Assembly: GCF_902170305.1 (NCBI RefSeq)
Contig: NZ_CABHWW010000008.1
Coordinates: forward strand, 1-64,000
Direction: 5' to 3'
DNA length: 64,000 nucleotides
From: Yersinia alsatica
Lineage (GTDB): Bacteria > Pseudomonadota > Gammaproteobacteria > Enterobacterales > Enterobacteriaceae
Shown here: piece by piece, positions 39,986-50,301 of the stretch
How the letters are laid out: each line of letters begins with the position of its first letter
Numbering within the stretch: position 1 is the stretch's first letter
The notes under the pieces: model-generated
What the model saw: only the letters and a program-made list of their open reading frames with translations
What the model was told of the DNA's origin: nothing
Database searches by the model: none
Made by a program: the position numbers and the translations under genes

Positions 39986-40672
39986 ATGTCACAATCGCCA
40001 ATTGAGTTAAAAGGCAGTAGTTTTACCCTATCGGTCGTTCACTTACATGATTCTCGACCGGAGGTAATTCGTCAGGCTTTACAGGAAAAGGTAGATCAAG
40101 CGCCTGCTTTCCTGAAAAACGCCCCTGTTGTGATTAACGTTGCAACGTTACCTAACGGTGCTAACTGGAAAGATCTCCAACAGGCTGTCACTTCAGCAGG
40201 TCTGCGTATTGTTGGCATCAGTGGTTGTCAGGATGAACGTCAAAAACGTGCAATCGCGCGTGCAGGTTTGCCGTTACTGAGCGAAGGTAAAGGCCAGAAA
40301 ATGGCACCCGAGCCGGTTGTCAGCCCGCCAGAAAACGTTCCTACCAAGACACGAATTATCAACACGCCTGTCCGTTCCGGCCAACAGATTTATGCTCGTA
40401 ATTGCGATTTGATTGTTATCAGCAGTGTCAGTGCCGGTGCTGAATTAATTGCCGACGGCAATATTCATATCTATGGAATGATGCGAGGCCGTGCGCTAGC
40501 AGGTGCATCGGGTGATGCTCAATGCCAGATTTTTTGCACGCATCTGGGTGCTGAACTAGTCTCTATCGCAGGGCAGTACTGGTTGAGTGATCAGATCCCG
40601 CGCGACTATTTTGGTCAAGCCGCGCGTTTGCATCTGCTGGATAACGCATTAACTATACAACCTTTAAATTAA
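39986..40672 (+). CDS. minC: Septum site-determining protein MinC
   Basis: MinC inhibits FtsZ assembly away from midcell. The 228-residue product has an N-terminal FtsZ-interacting domain (about 1-105: [17 protein letters not shown]) and a C-terminal beta-helix that binds MinD ([18 protein letters not shown]), joined by a linker containing [10 protein letters not shown]. It heads the minCDE operon, with minD 25 bases downstream. Confidence 0.97.
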   Translation: MSQSPIELKGSSFTLSVVHLHDSRPEVIRQALQEKVDQAPAFLKNAPVVINVATLPNGANWKDLQQAVTSAGLRIVGISGCQDERQKRAIARAGLPLLSEGKGQKMAPEPVVSPPENVPTKTRIINTPVRSGQQIYARNCDLIVISSVSAGAELIADGNIHIYGMMRGRALAGASGDAQCQIFCTHLGAELVSIAGQYWLSDQIPRDYFGQAARLHLLDNALTIQPLN

Positions 40673-40697
40673 GCCCTTTTGACAAGGAATCCATTTC

Positions 40698-41510
40698 ATG
40701 GCACGCATTATTGTTGTTACATCGGGTAAAGGGGGCGTTGGCAAGACCACATCAAGCGCGGCTATCGCAACCGGCTTGGCCCAAAAAGGTAAAAAAACCG
40801 TCGTTATCGATTTCGATATCGGGCTACGGAACCTAGACTTGATTATGGGATGTGAGCGCCGGGTCGTTTACGATTTTGTTAATGTTATTCAAGGTGACGC
40901 CACGTTGAATCAGGCATTAATAAAAGATAAGCGCACAGATAATCTATATATTCTGCCCGCTTCGCAAACCCGTGATAAAGATGCTCTGACCAAAGAAGGT
41001 GTTGAAAAGATTTTAAACGATCTTGGCGACATGAATTTTGAGTTTGTTGTGTGTGACTCACCAGCGGGTATCGAAAGCGGCGCCTTGATGGCTCTGTATT
41101 TTGCTGACGAAGCGGTCATCACCACCAACCCTGAAGTTTCTTCTGTGCGTGACTCAGACCGTATCCTTGGGATTCTGTCATCGAAATCACGTCGTGCAGA
41201 AAATGGCCAGGAGCCAATTAAAGAACATCTGCTGTTGACTCGCTACAATCCAGGGCGTGTGAATCGCGGCGATATGCTTAGCATGGAAGATGTCCTCGAT
41301 ATCCTGAGGATCCCACTGGTTGGCGTTATTCCAGAAGATCAGTCTGTATTACGTGCCTCGAACCAAGGCGAGCCTGTGATTCTGGACAAAGAGTCAGATG
41401 CCGGTAAAGCTTATGACGATACCGTTGACCGTTTGCTAGGAGAAGAACGTCCCTTCCGCTTCATCGAAGAAGAGAAGAAGGGCTTCCTGAAACGCCTTTT
41501 TGGGGGATAA
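40698..41510 (+). CDS. minD: Septum site-determining ATPase MinD
   Basis: MinD is a ParA/MinD-type ATPase that binds the membrane as an ATP dimer and recruits MinC and MinE. The 270-residue product has the deviant Walker A motif SGKGGVGKTTSS (Lys11 and Lys16), the switch motif DSPAGIES, and a C-terminal amphipathic membrane-targeting helix (EEKKGFLKRLFGG). minE starts 3 bases after its stop. Confidence 0.98.
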   Translation: MARIIVVTSGKGGVGKTTSSAAIATGLAQKGKKTVVIDFDIGLRNLDLIMGCERRVVYDFVNVIQGDATLNQALIKDKRTDNLYILPASQTRDKDALTKEGVEKILNDLGDMNFEFVVCDSPAGIESGALMALYFADEAVITTNPEVSSVRDSDRILGILSSKSRRAENGQEPIKEHLLLTRYNPGRVNRGDMLSMEDVLDILRIPLVGVIPEDQSVLRASNQGEPVILDKESDAGKAYDDTVDRLLGEERPFRFIEEEKKGFLKRLFGG

Positions 41511-41513
41511 ACC

Positions 41514-41783
41514 ATGGCTTTGTTAGACTTTTTTCTGTCCCGCAAAAAACCGACAGCCAATATAGCCAAGGAACGGCTGCAAATTATCGTCGCTGAGCGT
41601 CGTCGTGGGGACAGTGAGCCCCATTATTTGCCTGACTTGAAACGCGATATTTTGGCGGTTATTTGTAAATATATTCAGATCGACCCTGAAATGCTACATG
41701 TGCAATTTGAGCAGAAAGGGGATGATATTTCGGTGCTTGAACTTAACGTGACATTACCGGAAACGGAAGAAACGCCTAAATGA
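41514..41783 (+). CDS. minE: Cell division topological specificity factor MinE
   Basis: MinE stimulates MinD ATPase and drives pole-to-pole oscillation, restricting MinC to the poles. The 89-residue product has the N-terminal membrane-targeting/anti-MinCD part ([20 protein letters not shown]) and the dimerising topological-specificity domain with [18 protein letters not shown]. It is the last gene of minCDE; a hairpin lies about 20 bases downstream. Confidence 0.97.
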
Positions 41784-41800
41784 TTTCTTCGCAATAACTA

Positions 41801-41832
41801 TCCCCTGTATTTATTTACAGGGGGTATTTCTC
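41801..41832 (+). terminator. Hairpin terminator after minE
   Basis: The inverted arms CCCCTGTA (41802-41809) and TACAGGGG (41817-41824) are followed by GTATTTCT. The U tract is imperfect. Confidence 0.65.
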
Positions 41833-41988
41833 TGTTATTTACTGTATATATATCCAGCTCAAACTTTTCTATAAATATATTGCCAGCAAAACAAGAAAAT
41901 TCTTAATCCCTATTTCAGTTGTCCATCAACGGGCTATAAATTTAAACTGAAACATTCAGAGCGAAGTCTCCTCCCCTCTGAATATCGA

Positions 41989-43110
41989 TTAATACTGTTG
42001 TAAAATCTCGGTTAATTCCACAGACAATAAATCCCCACGCCAGCCACTTAATAATTCTGGTTGAGTGTCCGTTGATTTCAGTTTCCAGTGCCAACTGAGT
42101 AATTGGTTTATTTGACGACGTGATGCCAATAACTCACTGCTGAGTCCACTACGTTCACTGACTGCTAGAATAAGCGCTTTAATATCTTTAAAGACTTTCT
42201 TGTAACCGGGCTGATCAATCAAATTAATCACCGGTGGTGGCAGTTGGTCTTCAGGGACGGCATTGCCCTCGACCACCAGCGCCAGCAACGTGCGCCCATG
42301 ATAACGGATCTCCTGACCACTCAGCCCCAGAGAATCCAGCTCTCCCAGTGAGGTTGGCTGATAGCGGGCAACTTGCCACAGATTTTCTTCTCGCACCACG
42401 AAGTTCACCGCCAGGTCACGCTCACGCGCTTGACGCAAACGCCATGCAGCCAGCTTTTGCAAACAGGCCAACTGGTGACCACGTAACTGCCAGGCGTTGG
42501 TGATTTCGCGGTATGCCAGTTCCGGTTCCAATGTTTCACTGCGGCGTCGACACAGCAGCTGGCATTCATCAATAGCCGCATCCATACGCCCGGCAGCCTC
42601 GGTCGCTTCAACCAGCTTGGTGGCCAAAGGCAGCAGATAAAACACATCCGCAGCCGCATAATCACACTGTTTTTCACTCAGTGGGCGGGCAATCCAATCC
42701 GTGCGAGATTCGCTTTTATCTAACTCAATACCTTCGAACTCATTCACCAACATGGCAAAGCCACAAGAGAGCGAGCGCCCGGAGAATGCAGCCAATACCT
42801 GAGTATCAATCATCGGCGTCGGCATCAGACCAAAAGCATTGAGAAATACTTCAAGATCTTCACTACCGGCATGCAGATACTTCACCACATCCAAATCTTG
42901 CAGCAGTTCGCGGAAAGGTTGCCATTCAGTAATAGGTAAAGGGTCGATCAGTGAAAGTTGTTCACCGTCATACAGTTGAATCAGGCCTAACTGCGGATAG
43001 TAAGTGCGCGTTCTGACAAACTCTGTATCCAGCGCGACATGGGCATGTTTTCGGGCGAGCTCGCAGACCTGCTGCAACGCACTGTCGGTCGTGATCAACT
43101 GATAATTCAA
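41989..43110 (-). CDS. rnd: Ribonuclease D
   Basis: RNase D is a 3'-5' exoribonuclease that trims tRNA precursors and other small RNAs. The 373-residue product has the DEDD exonuclease motifs (ALDTEFVRTRTYYPQLGL, FLHAGSEDLEVFL, and the YAAADVFYL motif III), followed by two HRDC-type C-terminal domains. The family N-terminus (MNYQMITTD in E. coli) aligns with a TTG at 43110, preceded by AAGAG. E. coli rnd is also known to start with UUG. The frame is open for 21 more codons upstream to 43173 but without homology. It converges with minE and is downstream of fadD. Confidence 0.94.
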   Translation of the reverse strand: MNYQLITTDSALQQVCELARKHAHVALDTEFVRTRTYYPQLGLIQLYDGEQLSLIDPLPITEWQPFRELLQDLDVVKYLHAGSEDLEVFLNAFGLMPTPMIDTQVLAAFSGRSLSCGFAMLVNEFEGIELDKSESRTDWIARPLSEKQCDYAAADVFYLLPLATKLVEATEAAGRMDAAIDECQLLCRRRSETLEPELAYREITNAWQLRGHQLACLQKLAAWRLRQARERDLAVNFVVREENLWQVARYQPTSLGELDSLGLSGQEIRYHGRTLLALVVEGNAVPEDQLPPPVINLIDQPGYKKVFKDIKALILAVSERSGLSSELLASRRQINQLLSWHWKLKSTDTQPELLSGWRGDLLSVELTEILQQY

Positions 43111-43172
43111 AACGTCATTCTCTTGGTCGTTATACCCGTTATCGTGCAACTGGATATAGTCTATGACAAACA

Positions 43173-43202
43173 CAACAACGCCGGTGATGACCGGCGTTGT
43201 TG
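43173..43202. terminator. Perfect hairpin between fadD and rnd
   Basis: A perfect 13-base inverted repeat (CAACAACGCCGGT / ACCGGCGTTGTTG) with loop GATG sits between fadD and rnd, about 63 bases before the rnd TTG. There is no U tract, so it may act as an mRNA stabilising or attenuating hairpin rather than a simple terminator. Confidence 0.7.
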
Positions 43203-43227
43203 ATGATGATTGGGTGACTCCGTTACG

Positions 43228-44925
43228 CTAAGCCGCGTTTTGCTCGCTAGCATTAGCCTTAACCTGTTCGTCACGCAGTTCCCTTCGTAAGATTTTACCG
43301 ACATTAGATTTCGGTAATTCGTCACGAAACTCTACTATTTTCGGTACTTTATACCCTGTAAGGTAGCGGCGGCAATGGGTTAACAGCTCTTCAGGCGTCA
43401 ATGAAGCATCTTTTTTCACTACAAACAATTTTACAGTCTCGCCGGAGACCTCATTAGGCACCCCAACAGCAGCCGACTCCAGCACTTTTGGGTGTAACGC
43501 GACCACATCTTCAATCTCATTGGGGTAAACGTTAAAACCAGAAACTAGAATCATATCTTTCTTACGGTCCACAATTCGCAAGAAACCTTGTTCATCGAGG
43601 GTCGCAACATCGCCGGTTGCCAACCACCCATCTTTTAGCACTTCATCGGTCGCATCGGGCCGCTGCCAATAGCCTAACATAACTTGTGGGCCACGCACCC
43701 ATAGTTCGCCCGGCTCACCGAACACGGTGACATCGTTGCCTTCATCATCAACCAGCCGCACATCCGTAGAGGGGACGGGCAAACCAATGCTGCCACTGTA
43801 ATGCTTCAAGTCGTAAGGGTTACCTGTGACCAGCGGCGAACATTCCGTTAAACCGTAGCCTTCTAATAAGTGTTTACCGGTCAGTTTTTCCCACTTTTCA
43901 GCCACCGCCTTCTGTACTGGCATGCCGCCCCCCACTGAAAGCCGTAATGTCGAAAAGTCTAATTTGGTAAACTCTTCATTATTTAACAGCGCATTAAATA
44001 ATGTATTCACACCGGTCATGGCGGTGAATGGATAGCGGCTTAGCTCTTTCACCATGCCCGGAATATCACGTGGGTTGGTGATTAATAAACTGCGCCCGCC
44101 TAACTCGATAAACAGTAAGCAGTTCATGGTCAAAGCAAAGATATGGTAGAGCGGCAGGGCCGTTACCACCAATTCATGGCCCGGTTGCAGTAATGGCGCG
44201 TAGGCCGCCTTCGCCTGCTCCAGATTCGACTGCATATTGCGGTGAGTCAGCATCGCGCCTTTCGCCACGCCAGTCGTCCCGCCGGTATACTGCAAGAATG
44301 CCATATCCGTATTGATGACATCCGGCTTCACATATTGCATGCGCCGGCCTTTCTGCAGAGCGGTGCGGAATGAAATGGCATCCGGCAAATAGTACTTCGG
44401 CACCAGTCGCTTGATGTATTTCACGACAAAATTCACCAGCGTTCCTTTGGCCGTCGACAGTTGATCCCCCATGCGCGTCAAAATGACGTGCTTGACCTGG
44501 GTTTTGAAAACGATTTTTTCCAGTGTGTGAGCAAAGTTGGAGACAATAACAATGGCGGCGGCGCCGCTATCATTCAACTGATGCTCCAGCTCGCGCGGGG
44601 TATACAGTGGGTTAACATTCACCACCACCATACCGGCGCGCAAAATACCAAACAAGGCGATAGGATATTGCAGCAGATTAGGCATCATCAAGGCAACGCG
44701 GTCGCCTTTTTGTAGCCCTAGACCTTGTTGCAAATAGGCGGCAAAAGCACGGCTACGCTCTTCCAGCTTACGGAAGGTCATCACCTCCCCCATATTGATG
44801 AACGCAGGTTGGTCCGCATAACGCAATGCCGCGTTCTCAAACATTTCCACCAAAGAAGAATAGCGGTCCGGGTCAATCTCTGCGGGGACATCTGCCGGAT
44901 AACGCTTTAGCCATACTTTTTCCAA
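43228..44925 (-). CDS. fadD: Long-chain-fatty-acid-CoA ligase
   Basis: FadD activates long-chain fatty acids to acyl-CoA with ATP at the inner membrane, coupled to FadL import. The 565-residue product has the adenylate-forming motifs [16 protein letters not shown] (P-loop) and YGLTECSP, and the FadD signature [18 protein letters not shown] / [15 protein letters not shown]. The family N-terminus (KKVWLNRYPADVP in E. coli) aligns with a TTG at 44925 with CAGGAG 7 bases upstream; E. coli fadD also uses TTG. An in-frame ATG at 44976 lacks homology. A FadR-like operator lies 74 bases upstream. Confidence 0.95.
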   Translation of the reverse strand: MEKVWLKRYPADVPAEIDPDRYSSLVEMFENAALRYADQPAFINMGEVMTFRKLEERSRAFAAYLQQGLGLQKGDRVALMMPNLLQYPIALFGILRAGMVVVNVNPLYTPRELEHQLNDSGAAAIVIVSNFAHTLEKIVFKTQVKHVILTRMGDQLSTAKGTLVNFVVKYIKRLVPKYYLPDAISFRTALQKGRRMQYVKPDVINTDMAFLQYTGGTTGVAKGAMLTHRNMQSNLEQAKAAYAPLLQPGHELVVTALPLYHIFALTMNCLLFIELGGRSLLITNPRDIPGMVKELSRYPFTAMTGVNTLFNALLNNEEFTKLDFSTLRLSVGGGMPVQKAVAEKWEKLTGKHLLEGYGLTECSPLVTGNPYDLKHYSGSIGLPVPSTDVRLVDDEGNDVTVFGEPGELWVRGPQVMLGYWQRPDATDEVLKDGWLATGDVATLDEQGFLRIVDRKKDMILVSGFNVYPNEIEDVVALHPKVLESAAVGVPNEVSGETVKLFVVKKDASLTPEELLTHCRRYLTGYKVPKIVEFRDELPKSNVGKILRRELRDEQVKANASEQNAA

Positions 44926-44998
44926 GGTAGCACTCCTGAAATTATTATTGATCGCCAGGGTAAGACTCAAACTCACACCAGAACTTTAACAATATTTT

Positions 44999-45015
44999 AA
45001 CTCAGCTTACCAGTT
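44999..45015 (-). promoter_or_regulatory. Candidate FadR operator of fadD
   Basis: Read on the minus strand, AACTGGTAAGCTGAGTT agrees with the FadR consensus AGCTGGTCCGAYNTGTT at about 12 of 17 positions, including the CTGGT core. It is 74 bases upstream of the fadD start codon, where E. coli fadD also has FadR sites. Confidence 0.5.
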
Positions 45016-45598
45016 TGCTTTTAAACAATTTTGAAGTTGAGAAGTACATCACTAATTCTTTTCATGCATCCCAGCAAAAAAACCAGGCAGCCAGCACCAT
45101 CTCATTAATACAATTAAAATCAATATGTTACATAAATTCATATTTATGGCAACCATAACCTATTGATTATACATCGTTTTGACTCATTCTTAATCTAAAG
45201 CTTGGGTGAGAATGATTATCTGGTGATCATTCATATAAATTGGTTGAATAGCACCAGCAACTTTTGTCCTTTACCTAATGAGCCTTATACAGGGCTTCAT
45301 TGCGATTAAGCTGTCACCGTAATGTTAACAAGTAGATACCATGACCCTATATCGTATTGAGTTTGGCCAAAAACAAGATTTGCCTTTTCTGGCAAGTATT
45401 GACTGCCGATAGAGCCAATTCTCACGTCTTTGGGGGGGCTGGTAGTGGGTGGGATTGATGCCACAAAGGATAAAAAAATCACGACTTTTTCAGCGAAGGG
45501 TTTAAACCAATAAAAAAGGGTGCCGATTGCTCGACACCCTGTTCTATTATGTTCTTAGCCAAGATAAATCAACAACTTGCTAGCCGTTACTCGTCGCG
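45016..45598. other. fadD-yeaY intergenic region with an orphan Fur-like site
   Basis: About 580 bases without a confident gene. It contains a Fur-like sequence GAGAATGATTATC at 45208-45220, a 23-codon ORF at 45341-45412 (ending SIDCR) that may be a gene remnant, a G7 tract at about 45432, and the yeaY terminator. Confidence 0.5.
45512..45540 (-). terminator. Rho-independent terminator after yeaY
   Basis: On the minus strand a hairpin AGGGTG / CACCCT, extended by inner pairing of GTCGA with a TCGGC-like arm, is followed by six T. It lies 58 bases downstream of the yeaY stop. Confidence 0.85.
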
Positions 45599-46186
45599 CT
45601 ATTCAGTCACAATAGTCTGAATTTGCGCCGGTCCGGTGTCGTACCAGCCCCATGGCCCCCACATTCCGGGGTTGCGATAGCCCCAAGGCCCCATGGCTGG
45701 CGGCATCATCACTTGTTGTGCCAGATGCCAACGTTTGTAACCCGTAGCATCGACCACCACAAAATCATACGGTGTCATGCCAATTTTACCCGCCTCGACA
45801 CCGGTAATCGGGCCGACGACGGTCACAAGGTGCCCACGGAAATCGACAGGCTCAAGGAAACCATTCACATAAGCAATCACTCGCCCCTGCGAAGGTTCAC
45901 CCAAAATAGGTCTGGCACCAGAATCCAACGGTACGCTGGCAATTTCTAGCCGAGTGCGGCTCGGTTCGTTGGTCACACTAATAACTGTGCCGCCAAAACG
46001 CGCTTCCTGACCGACAAATACCTGCGGTGATGTTCTGACCAAATTAAGATTTTGCTGCGGTGTCGCGGTAGTCCCCTGAATCGCTGGTGGCACCGTGACA
46101 CAACCGGAAAGCAGTAGCGCGCCCAACCCCAGCCAACCACACATCCATTTACGGCTTATATTCTGTCTAGATTGAGTTATTGTCAT
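45599..46186 (-). CDS. yeaY: Slp-family outer-membrane lipoprotein YeaY
   Basis: This 195-residue lipoprotein of the Slp family is starvation-associated; its function is not established. The lipobox [11 protein letters not shown] places the lipid-anchoring Cys near residue 29. The Slp core includes [18 protein letters not shown] and [18 protein letters not shown]. The C-terminus has an unusual aromatic/Gly/Pro run ([17 protein letters not shown], about residues 166-182). The location next to fadD and tsaB matches E. coli yeaY rather than slp. It has its own terminator. Confidence 0.9.
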   Translation of the reverse strand: MTITQSRQNISRKWMCGWLGLGALLLSGCVTVPPAIQGTTATPQQNLNLVRTSPQVFVGQEARFGGTVISVTNEPSRTRLEIASVPLDSGARPILGEPSQGRVIAYVNGFLEPVDFRGHLVTVVGPITGVEAGKIGMTPYDFVVVDATGYKRWHLAQQVMMPPAMGPWGYRNPGMWGPWGWYDTGPAQIQTIVTE

Positions 46187-46260
46187 CGTTTGCTACTCCT
46201 TATTATTTCTTTGCTATCCAGACATTTTAGACTCTAATCACGATAACAAGTTGCTAAGTT

Positions 46261-46959
46261 CTAGCGGCCCGGTAGTTTTTTCCACGTCACTTCATTACGC
46301 AGGTAGACTGGCTCAGCATGTTCAACACTGACAATCTGCCCGCTAGCCCATGACGATAAAGCCAATGGCAACATATCTTCGGCGTGCGGCAAGATAATTT
46401 GCCCGTCAACCAGCACCACATTGCTGCCGTTAATCATATCGGGATAAGTCTGCCAGCCAGTACCCACGGTGGCCCAATGACCACTCAGTGACTGGGCCTG
46501 TAACAATGCTTGCGCCGGAGTCATTACCGCCTCAGTGGCTTCGCCAAGCCACTGCCCTTGCGCATCGCGCTCAAACTCGCCCCAATAGACCTCCCCCATC
46601 CGCGCATCAATTGCCGCCAATACTCGAGATGCCCCGGTCAGACGAAATGCGCCCTGAGCCATGGTTTGCAAGGTAGAAACACCGATCATCGGCAAGTCAG
46701 CGCCTAATGCCAGCCCCTGACCAATACCAATACCAATGCGCACACCGGTAAAGCTCCCCGGGCCGCGGCCAAAAGCCAGGGCATCGAGTTGTTGCAGTGT
46801 CAGGCCCGACTCAGCCAAAACTTGCTGCACCATCGGTAAGATTCGTTGGGTGTGTTCCCGTGGGCACAGTTCAAACAAAGCCTGAACTTCGCCGTTATTC
46901 CAGAGTGCGACAGAACAAGCTTCTGTTGCGGTATCGATCGCTAAAATTCGCGTGGACAT
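46261..46959 (-). CDS. tsaB: tRNA t6A37 biosynthesis protein TsaB
   Basis: TsaB is an ASKHA-fold partner of TsaD, with TsaE and TsaC, in making N6-threonylcarbamoyladenosine at position 37 of ANN-decoding tRNAs. The 232-residue product begins [16 protein letters not shown], and has the conserved [13 protein letters not shown] motif around residue 70. The ATG at 46959 gives the family start [10 protein letters not shown]; the frame is open upstream. It lies 74 bases downstream of yoaA on the same strand, as in E. coli. Essential in most bacteria. Confidence 0.95.
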   Translation of the reverse strand: MSTRILAIDTATEACSVALWNNGEVQALFELCPREHTQRILPMVQQVLAESGLTLQQLDALAFGRGPGSFTGVRIGIGIGQGLALGADLPMIGVSTLQTMAQGAFRLTGASRVLAAIDARMGEVYWGEFERDAQGQWLGEATEAVMTPAQALLQAQSLSGHWATVGTGWQTYPDMINGSNVVLVDGQIILPHAEDMLPLALSSWASGQIVSVEHAEPVYLRNEVTWKKLPGR

Positions 46960-47033
46960 GCCAACCTCGGCAGGAAAAGAGTATGAATTCAACACAGGGC
47001 GCGCATGATAGCACACCCCTCCTCGCTTTTCCC

Positions 47034-48938
47034 TCAATCGCGCTGTTTGAGAAAAGCGATGGCTTTCGCCAGATCGCGGGTACGTGGTGCGGGCGGCAGG
47101 CTATTAAGGAACATCGCGCCATACGGGCGCATCACTAGCCGGTTATCGCAAATGACCAGCACCCCGCGATCGTCAATATCACGAATCAGACGCCCCACCC
47201 CTTGTTTTAGGGTAATGACGGCATCAGGTAATTGCACGTCGTTAAAGGGATCACCACCGCGCAGACGGCAATCTTCAATGCGCGCTTTCAGTAACGGATC
47301 GTCTGGAGAGGTGAACGGCAGTTTATCAATAATAACGCACGAGAGCGCATCACCGCGCACATCGACACCTTCCCAGAAACTGCTGGTAGCCACGAGTAGC
47401 GCATTGCCCGCCGCCACAAACTGTGACAGCAACTGCCCCTTGCTGGTTTCCCCTTGAACCAAGACCGGCAAAGTCATGCTGGCGCGAAACTCTTCTGCCA
47501 AGCCGCGCATCATCTGGTGCGAGGTACAGAGGAAAAAACAGCGCCCTTGGTTCGCATCAATCAGTGGTTTTAACATCACGGCTAATTTGCGCGCCGCTCC
47601 GGGTTCATTTGCCGAGGGTAGATTACGAGGCACACACAACAATGCCTGATTAGCGTAGTCAAACGGGCTGGGCAGCAGCAGTGTTTTGGCATGAGTCAGC
47701 CCCAGTCGCGAGGTAAAATGTGACAGTTGGTCATTAACTGATAAGGTGGCGGAGGTAAAGATCCAGGTTCCTGGCTTTTCTTCAATTAATTCACGAAAAC
47801 GGTCAGAAACCGAAAGTGGCGTGAGTGCCAATACAAAATGGCGTGAATTACACTCATACCAATAGCTGTAACCCGGGGTGCTGACATCCTTTAAGCGTTT
47901 AAGGCGGTTACGATACACCGTCGCCCGCTCAAAAGCCGCATCAAGCATCGCCGAGCGCCCCAGTGACAGCTTCATCACGTCGTAGCAAAGCTCCAGAGCA
48001 TCATCGAGTAATAACAGTGCCCGCTGGATGGCAGGTTGCTCCATAACATCGCGTAAATTACCGCGATAGCCAGGATCGCCAAGGACTAAACGAAAATCTT
48101 GGGTACTTTGTGTCAACCGATCGGCACTTTTTTGCAACTGTGCAGCATCACGAACTTCGGTGCGATAAGCAATAATGATGTCTTTCGCCAGATCCATCAG
48201 CTGTCGGCTGGTCAGTTGCTGGCCAAAATATTGGCTGGCAATATCGGGGATCTGATGGGCTTCATCGAAAATCATCACATCGGCAGTGGGGATTAATTCA
48301 GCAAATCCGCTCTCTTTCACCACCATATCGGCCAGAAATAGATGATGGTTAACCACCACCACATCAGCATCCATTGCCTTGCGGCGCGCCTTCACGACAA
48401 AACAATCTTTATACAGCGGGCAATCACTGCCCAGACAGTTATCATTGGTGCTGGTCACCAACGGCCAGACAAAACTATCCTCTGCCACCTGACCACAGGT
48501 GCTGATATCACCATCAACGGTTTCAGCTGACCAACCGCGCAAGCGAACCAAGTCGACCAGAGTCTCACTCGCCAACTCGCCCCCCGCCAGTGATTGCTGT
48601 TCAAGCCGCTCCAGACAAAGGTAATTGGAGCGCCCCTTAAGTAAGGCCAGCTTCCCTTTGTATTTTAAGGCAGTTGCAACAGTGGGCAGGTCACGGGAAT
48701 AGAGCTGGTCCTGTAATGCCTTGGAGCCGGTCGAGATAATTACTTTGCAGTCAGCCCGTAAAGCGGGTGCCAAATAAGCAAATGTTTTACCGGTCCCGGT
48801 GCCAGCCTCTACCACCAATTGCTGTTTGGCAGCAATAGACTCACTGATTGCCGCAGCCATCTGGCGCTGGGATTCGCGAGGATTAAAACCTGTAATGGCC
48901 TGCGCTAATGCGCCGTCTGTTGCAAAATCGTCTGTCAC
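47034..48938 (-). CDS. yoaA: DinG/XPD-family Fe-S helicase YoaA
   Basis: YoaA is an XPD-like 5'-3' DNA helicase involved in replication-damage tolerance (in E. coli it works with the HolC chi subunit). The 634-residue product has Walker [15 protein letters not shown], the DEAH box [11 protein letters not shown], and the C-terminal helicase motifs [11 protein letters not shown] and QGVGRLIRD. The Fe-S cluster cysteines fall in CGQ-like and [12 protein letters not shown] segments (about residues 148-180). It is the first gene of a yoaA-tsaB unit, divergent from yoaB. Confidence 0.94.
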   Translation of the reverse strand: MTDDFATDGALAQAITGFNPRESQRQMAAAISESIAAKQQLVVEAGTGTGKTFAYLAPALRADCKVIISTGSKALQDQLYSRDLPTVATALKYKGKLALLKGRSNYLCLERLEQQSLAGGELASETLVDLVRLRGWSAETVDGDISTCGQVAEDSFVWPLVTSTNDNCLGSDCPLYKDCFVVKARRKAMDADVVVVNHHLFLADMVVKESGFAELIPTADVMIFDEAHQIPDIASQYFGQQLTSRQLMDLAKDIIIAYRTEVRDAAQLQKSADRLTQSTQDFRLVLGDPGYRGNLRDVMEQPAIQRALLLLDDALELCYDVMKLSLGRSAMLDAAFERATVYRNRLKRLKDVSTPGYSYWYECNSRHFVLALTPLSVSDRFRELIEEKPGTWIFTSATLSVNDQLSHFTSRLGLTHAKTLLLPSPFDYANQALLCVPRNLPSANEPGAARKLAVMLKPLIDANQGRCFFLCTSHQMMRGLAEEFRASMTLPVLVQGETSKGQLLSQFVAAGNALLVATSSFWEGVDVRGDALSCVIIDKLPFTSPDDPLLKARIEDCRLRGGDPFNDVQLPDAVITLKQGVGRLIRDIDDRGVLVICDNRLVMRPYGAMFLNSLPPAPRTRDLAKAIAFLKQRD

Positions 48939-49066
48939 GCTTTCTCTTCCGAGTGAAATCAGCGCTGATTATGCCAAGCCTCACGTCCCGCGACCACACA
49001 TTCTCGCCGTAAGCTATGTTACTCTAGCAGCGAAACTGACATTGACATTCACACAAGGGAGTGAAA

Positions 49067-49411
49067 ATGAGTATTGAGCGAATTAATCCAGAAAAGCGTT
49101 GGTCCGACGCAGTGGTATTCAACAACACAATTTATTATACCAGCGTACCGGAAAATCTGGATGCAGACGCCACGGCCCAGACCGCGAATACACTGGCAGC
49201 AATTGATATCATGCTGCATCAGCTCGGTTCTGATAAAAGCCGGATTTTGGATGCCACCATATTTCTGGCCGATAAAGCAGATTTCGCTGCAATGAATGCC
49301 GCCTGGGATGCCTGGGTTGTCGATGGCAATGCCCCGGTGCGCTGCACCGTCGAGGCCAAATTGATGAATCCAAACTATAAAGTTGAAATCAAAATCATTG
49401 CGGCGCTGTAG
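49067..49411 (+). CDS. yoaB: RidA/YjgF-family protein YoaB
   Basis: RidA-family proteins hydrolyse reactive enamine/imine intermediates; the specific substrate of YoaB is not established. The 114-residue product matches E. coli YoaB in length. The conserved Arg that binds substrate carboxylate in active RidA is present in APVRCTVEA, and the FLADKADFAAMNAAWDAWV segment is kept. The ATG at 49067 has AAGGGAG 5 bases upstream; a GTG at 49061 overlaps that site. A hairpin lies 35 bases downstream. Confidence 0.93.
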   Translation: MSIERINPEKRWSDAVVFNNTIYYTSVPENLDADATAQTANTLAAIDIMLHQLGSDKSRILDATIFLADKADFAAMNAAWDAWVVDGNAPVRCTVEAKLMNPNYKVEIKIIAAL

Positions 49412-49445
49412 TTATAAGAACGTTATTTATGGCCCCAAAATGATA

Positions 49446-49472
49446 AGGGTAGCCAAATGGCTACCCTAGTTT
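49446..49472 (+). terminator. Hairpin terminator after yoaB
   Basis: The perfect arms AGGGTAGCC and GGCTACCCT with loop AAAT are followed by AGTTTGCT. The stem is strong but the U tract is short. It may also serve mdtI on the other strand. Confidence 0.7.
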
Positions 49473-49533
49473 GCTGTGCTGAATATTGTTTATATCCGCA
49501 GCCACTGGTGTTGCCACCAAGGACTACAGAGGA

Positions 49534-49863
49534 TTAGGACAGTTTGATCATCACCATCCCCGCCAGTAGTAAAATCAGGCCAATCCAGCCTTTGTAATTC
49601 AGGCGTTGGTTGAATAAAATCCAACCGGCGGCCACAGTCGCGGCGATACCAAACCCGCCCCACAGCGCATAAGCCACTGATAATTCGATGCCTTTAACTG
49701 CCTGAGCCAAAGCGCTGAATGCTCCTAATACTGACAGTAACGACAGGATACCCAACCATACACGGCGAAAACCGTCTGACATCTTCAGCAAGATATTGGC
49801 AATAATTTCTAGAATGACGGCCAATATCAGAAAAGCAATATGATAAAACTCAAGCTGTTGCAT
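49534..49863 (-). CDS. mdtI: Spermidine export SMR protein MdtI
   Basis: This 109-residue small multidrug resistance protein has four membrane helices and forms a heterodimer with MdtJ to export spermidine across the inner membrane. The active-site Glu of SMR proteins is in helix 1 ([13 protein letters not shown]). The AYALWGGFG motif in helix 3 is the family signature. The ATG at 49863 has AGGTGA 5 bases upstream and overlaps the mdtJ 3' end by 14 bases, so translation is coupled. Confidence 0.93.
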   Translation of the reverse strand: MQQLEFYHIAFLILAVILEIIANILLKMSDGFRRVWLGILSLLSVLGAFSALAQAVKGIELSVAYALWGGFGIAATVAAGWILFNQRLNYKGWIGLILLLAGMVMIKLS

Positions 49864-50233
49864 GATGCTCACCTGACTGGGTACTTATCTTGCCACTGCC
49901 TGGTTTCTTCGGCTTACGGGTCCCCGATTTCACTAACATAATGCCGCCGACTAAGGTAACTAAACCGGCGATTTTCAGTGGAGATAAACTTTCATCAAAC
50001 CACAGCACACTGAAGACCGTAATAATCAGGATGCCGATCCCTTCCCACAATGCATACGCGACACCTAAAGCCACTTTTTTAACAGCCAGCGCCAGCAGAA
50101 TGTAAGAACCGGTAATCATAAAATACATCACAATGTGCCCGGTCATCTCACCACTGACACTCGCGTATTTCATTGATAAAGTGCCGATAATTTCAGCAAC
50201 AATCGCTAAACCTAAAAATATCCAATAAATCAT
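49850..50233 (-). CDS. mdtJ: Spermidine export SMR protein MdtJ
   Basis: This is the partner of MdtI in the heteromeric spermidine exporter. The 127-residue product has four hydrophobic segments; the conserved Glu is in helix 1 ([17 protein letters not shown]) and the SMR signature is [11 protein letters not shown]. The C-terminal tail ([16 protein letters not shown]) is hydrophilic and basic. The ATG at 50233 follows TTAGGAGAAGAATC. First gene of mdtJI. Confidence 0.93.
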   Translation of the reverse strand: MIYWIFLGLAIVAEIIGTLSMKYASVSGEMTGHIVMYFMITGSYILLALAVKKVALGVAYALWEGIGILIITVFSVLWFDESLSPLKIAGLVTLVGGIMLVKSGTRKPKKPGSGKISTQSGEHHATA

Positions 50234-50301
50234 GATTCTTCTCCTAACATCCATAAACGCACGCTAAGGTCTATTTGTTACGGTTTCCAATTCACTTGAT
50301 A

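Noticed and set aside
45426-45445. G7 tract as a phase-variation site
   Set aside because: The tract lies in non-coding DNA after the short remnant and not in a recognisable reading frame, so phase variation cannot be supported.
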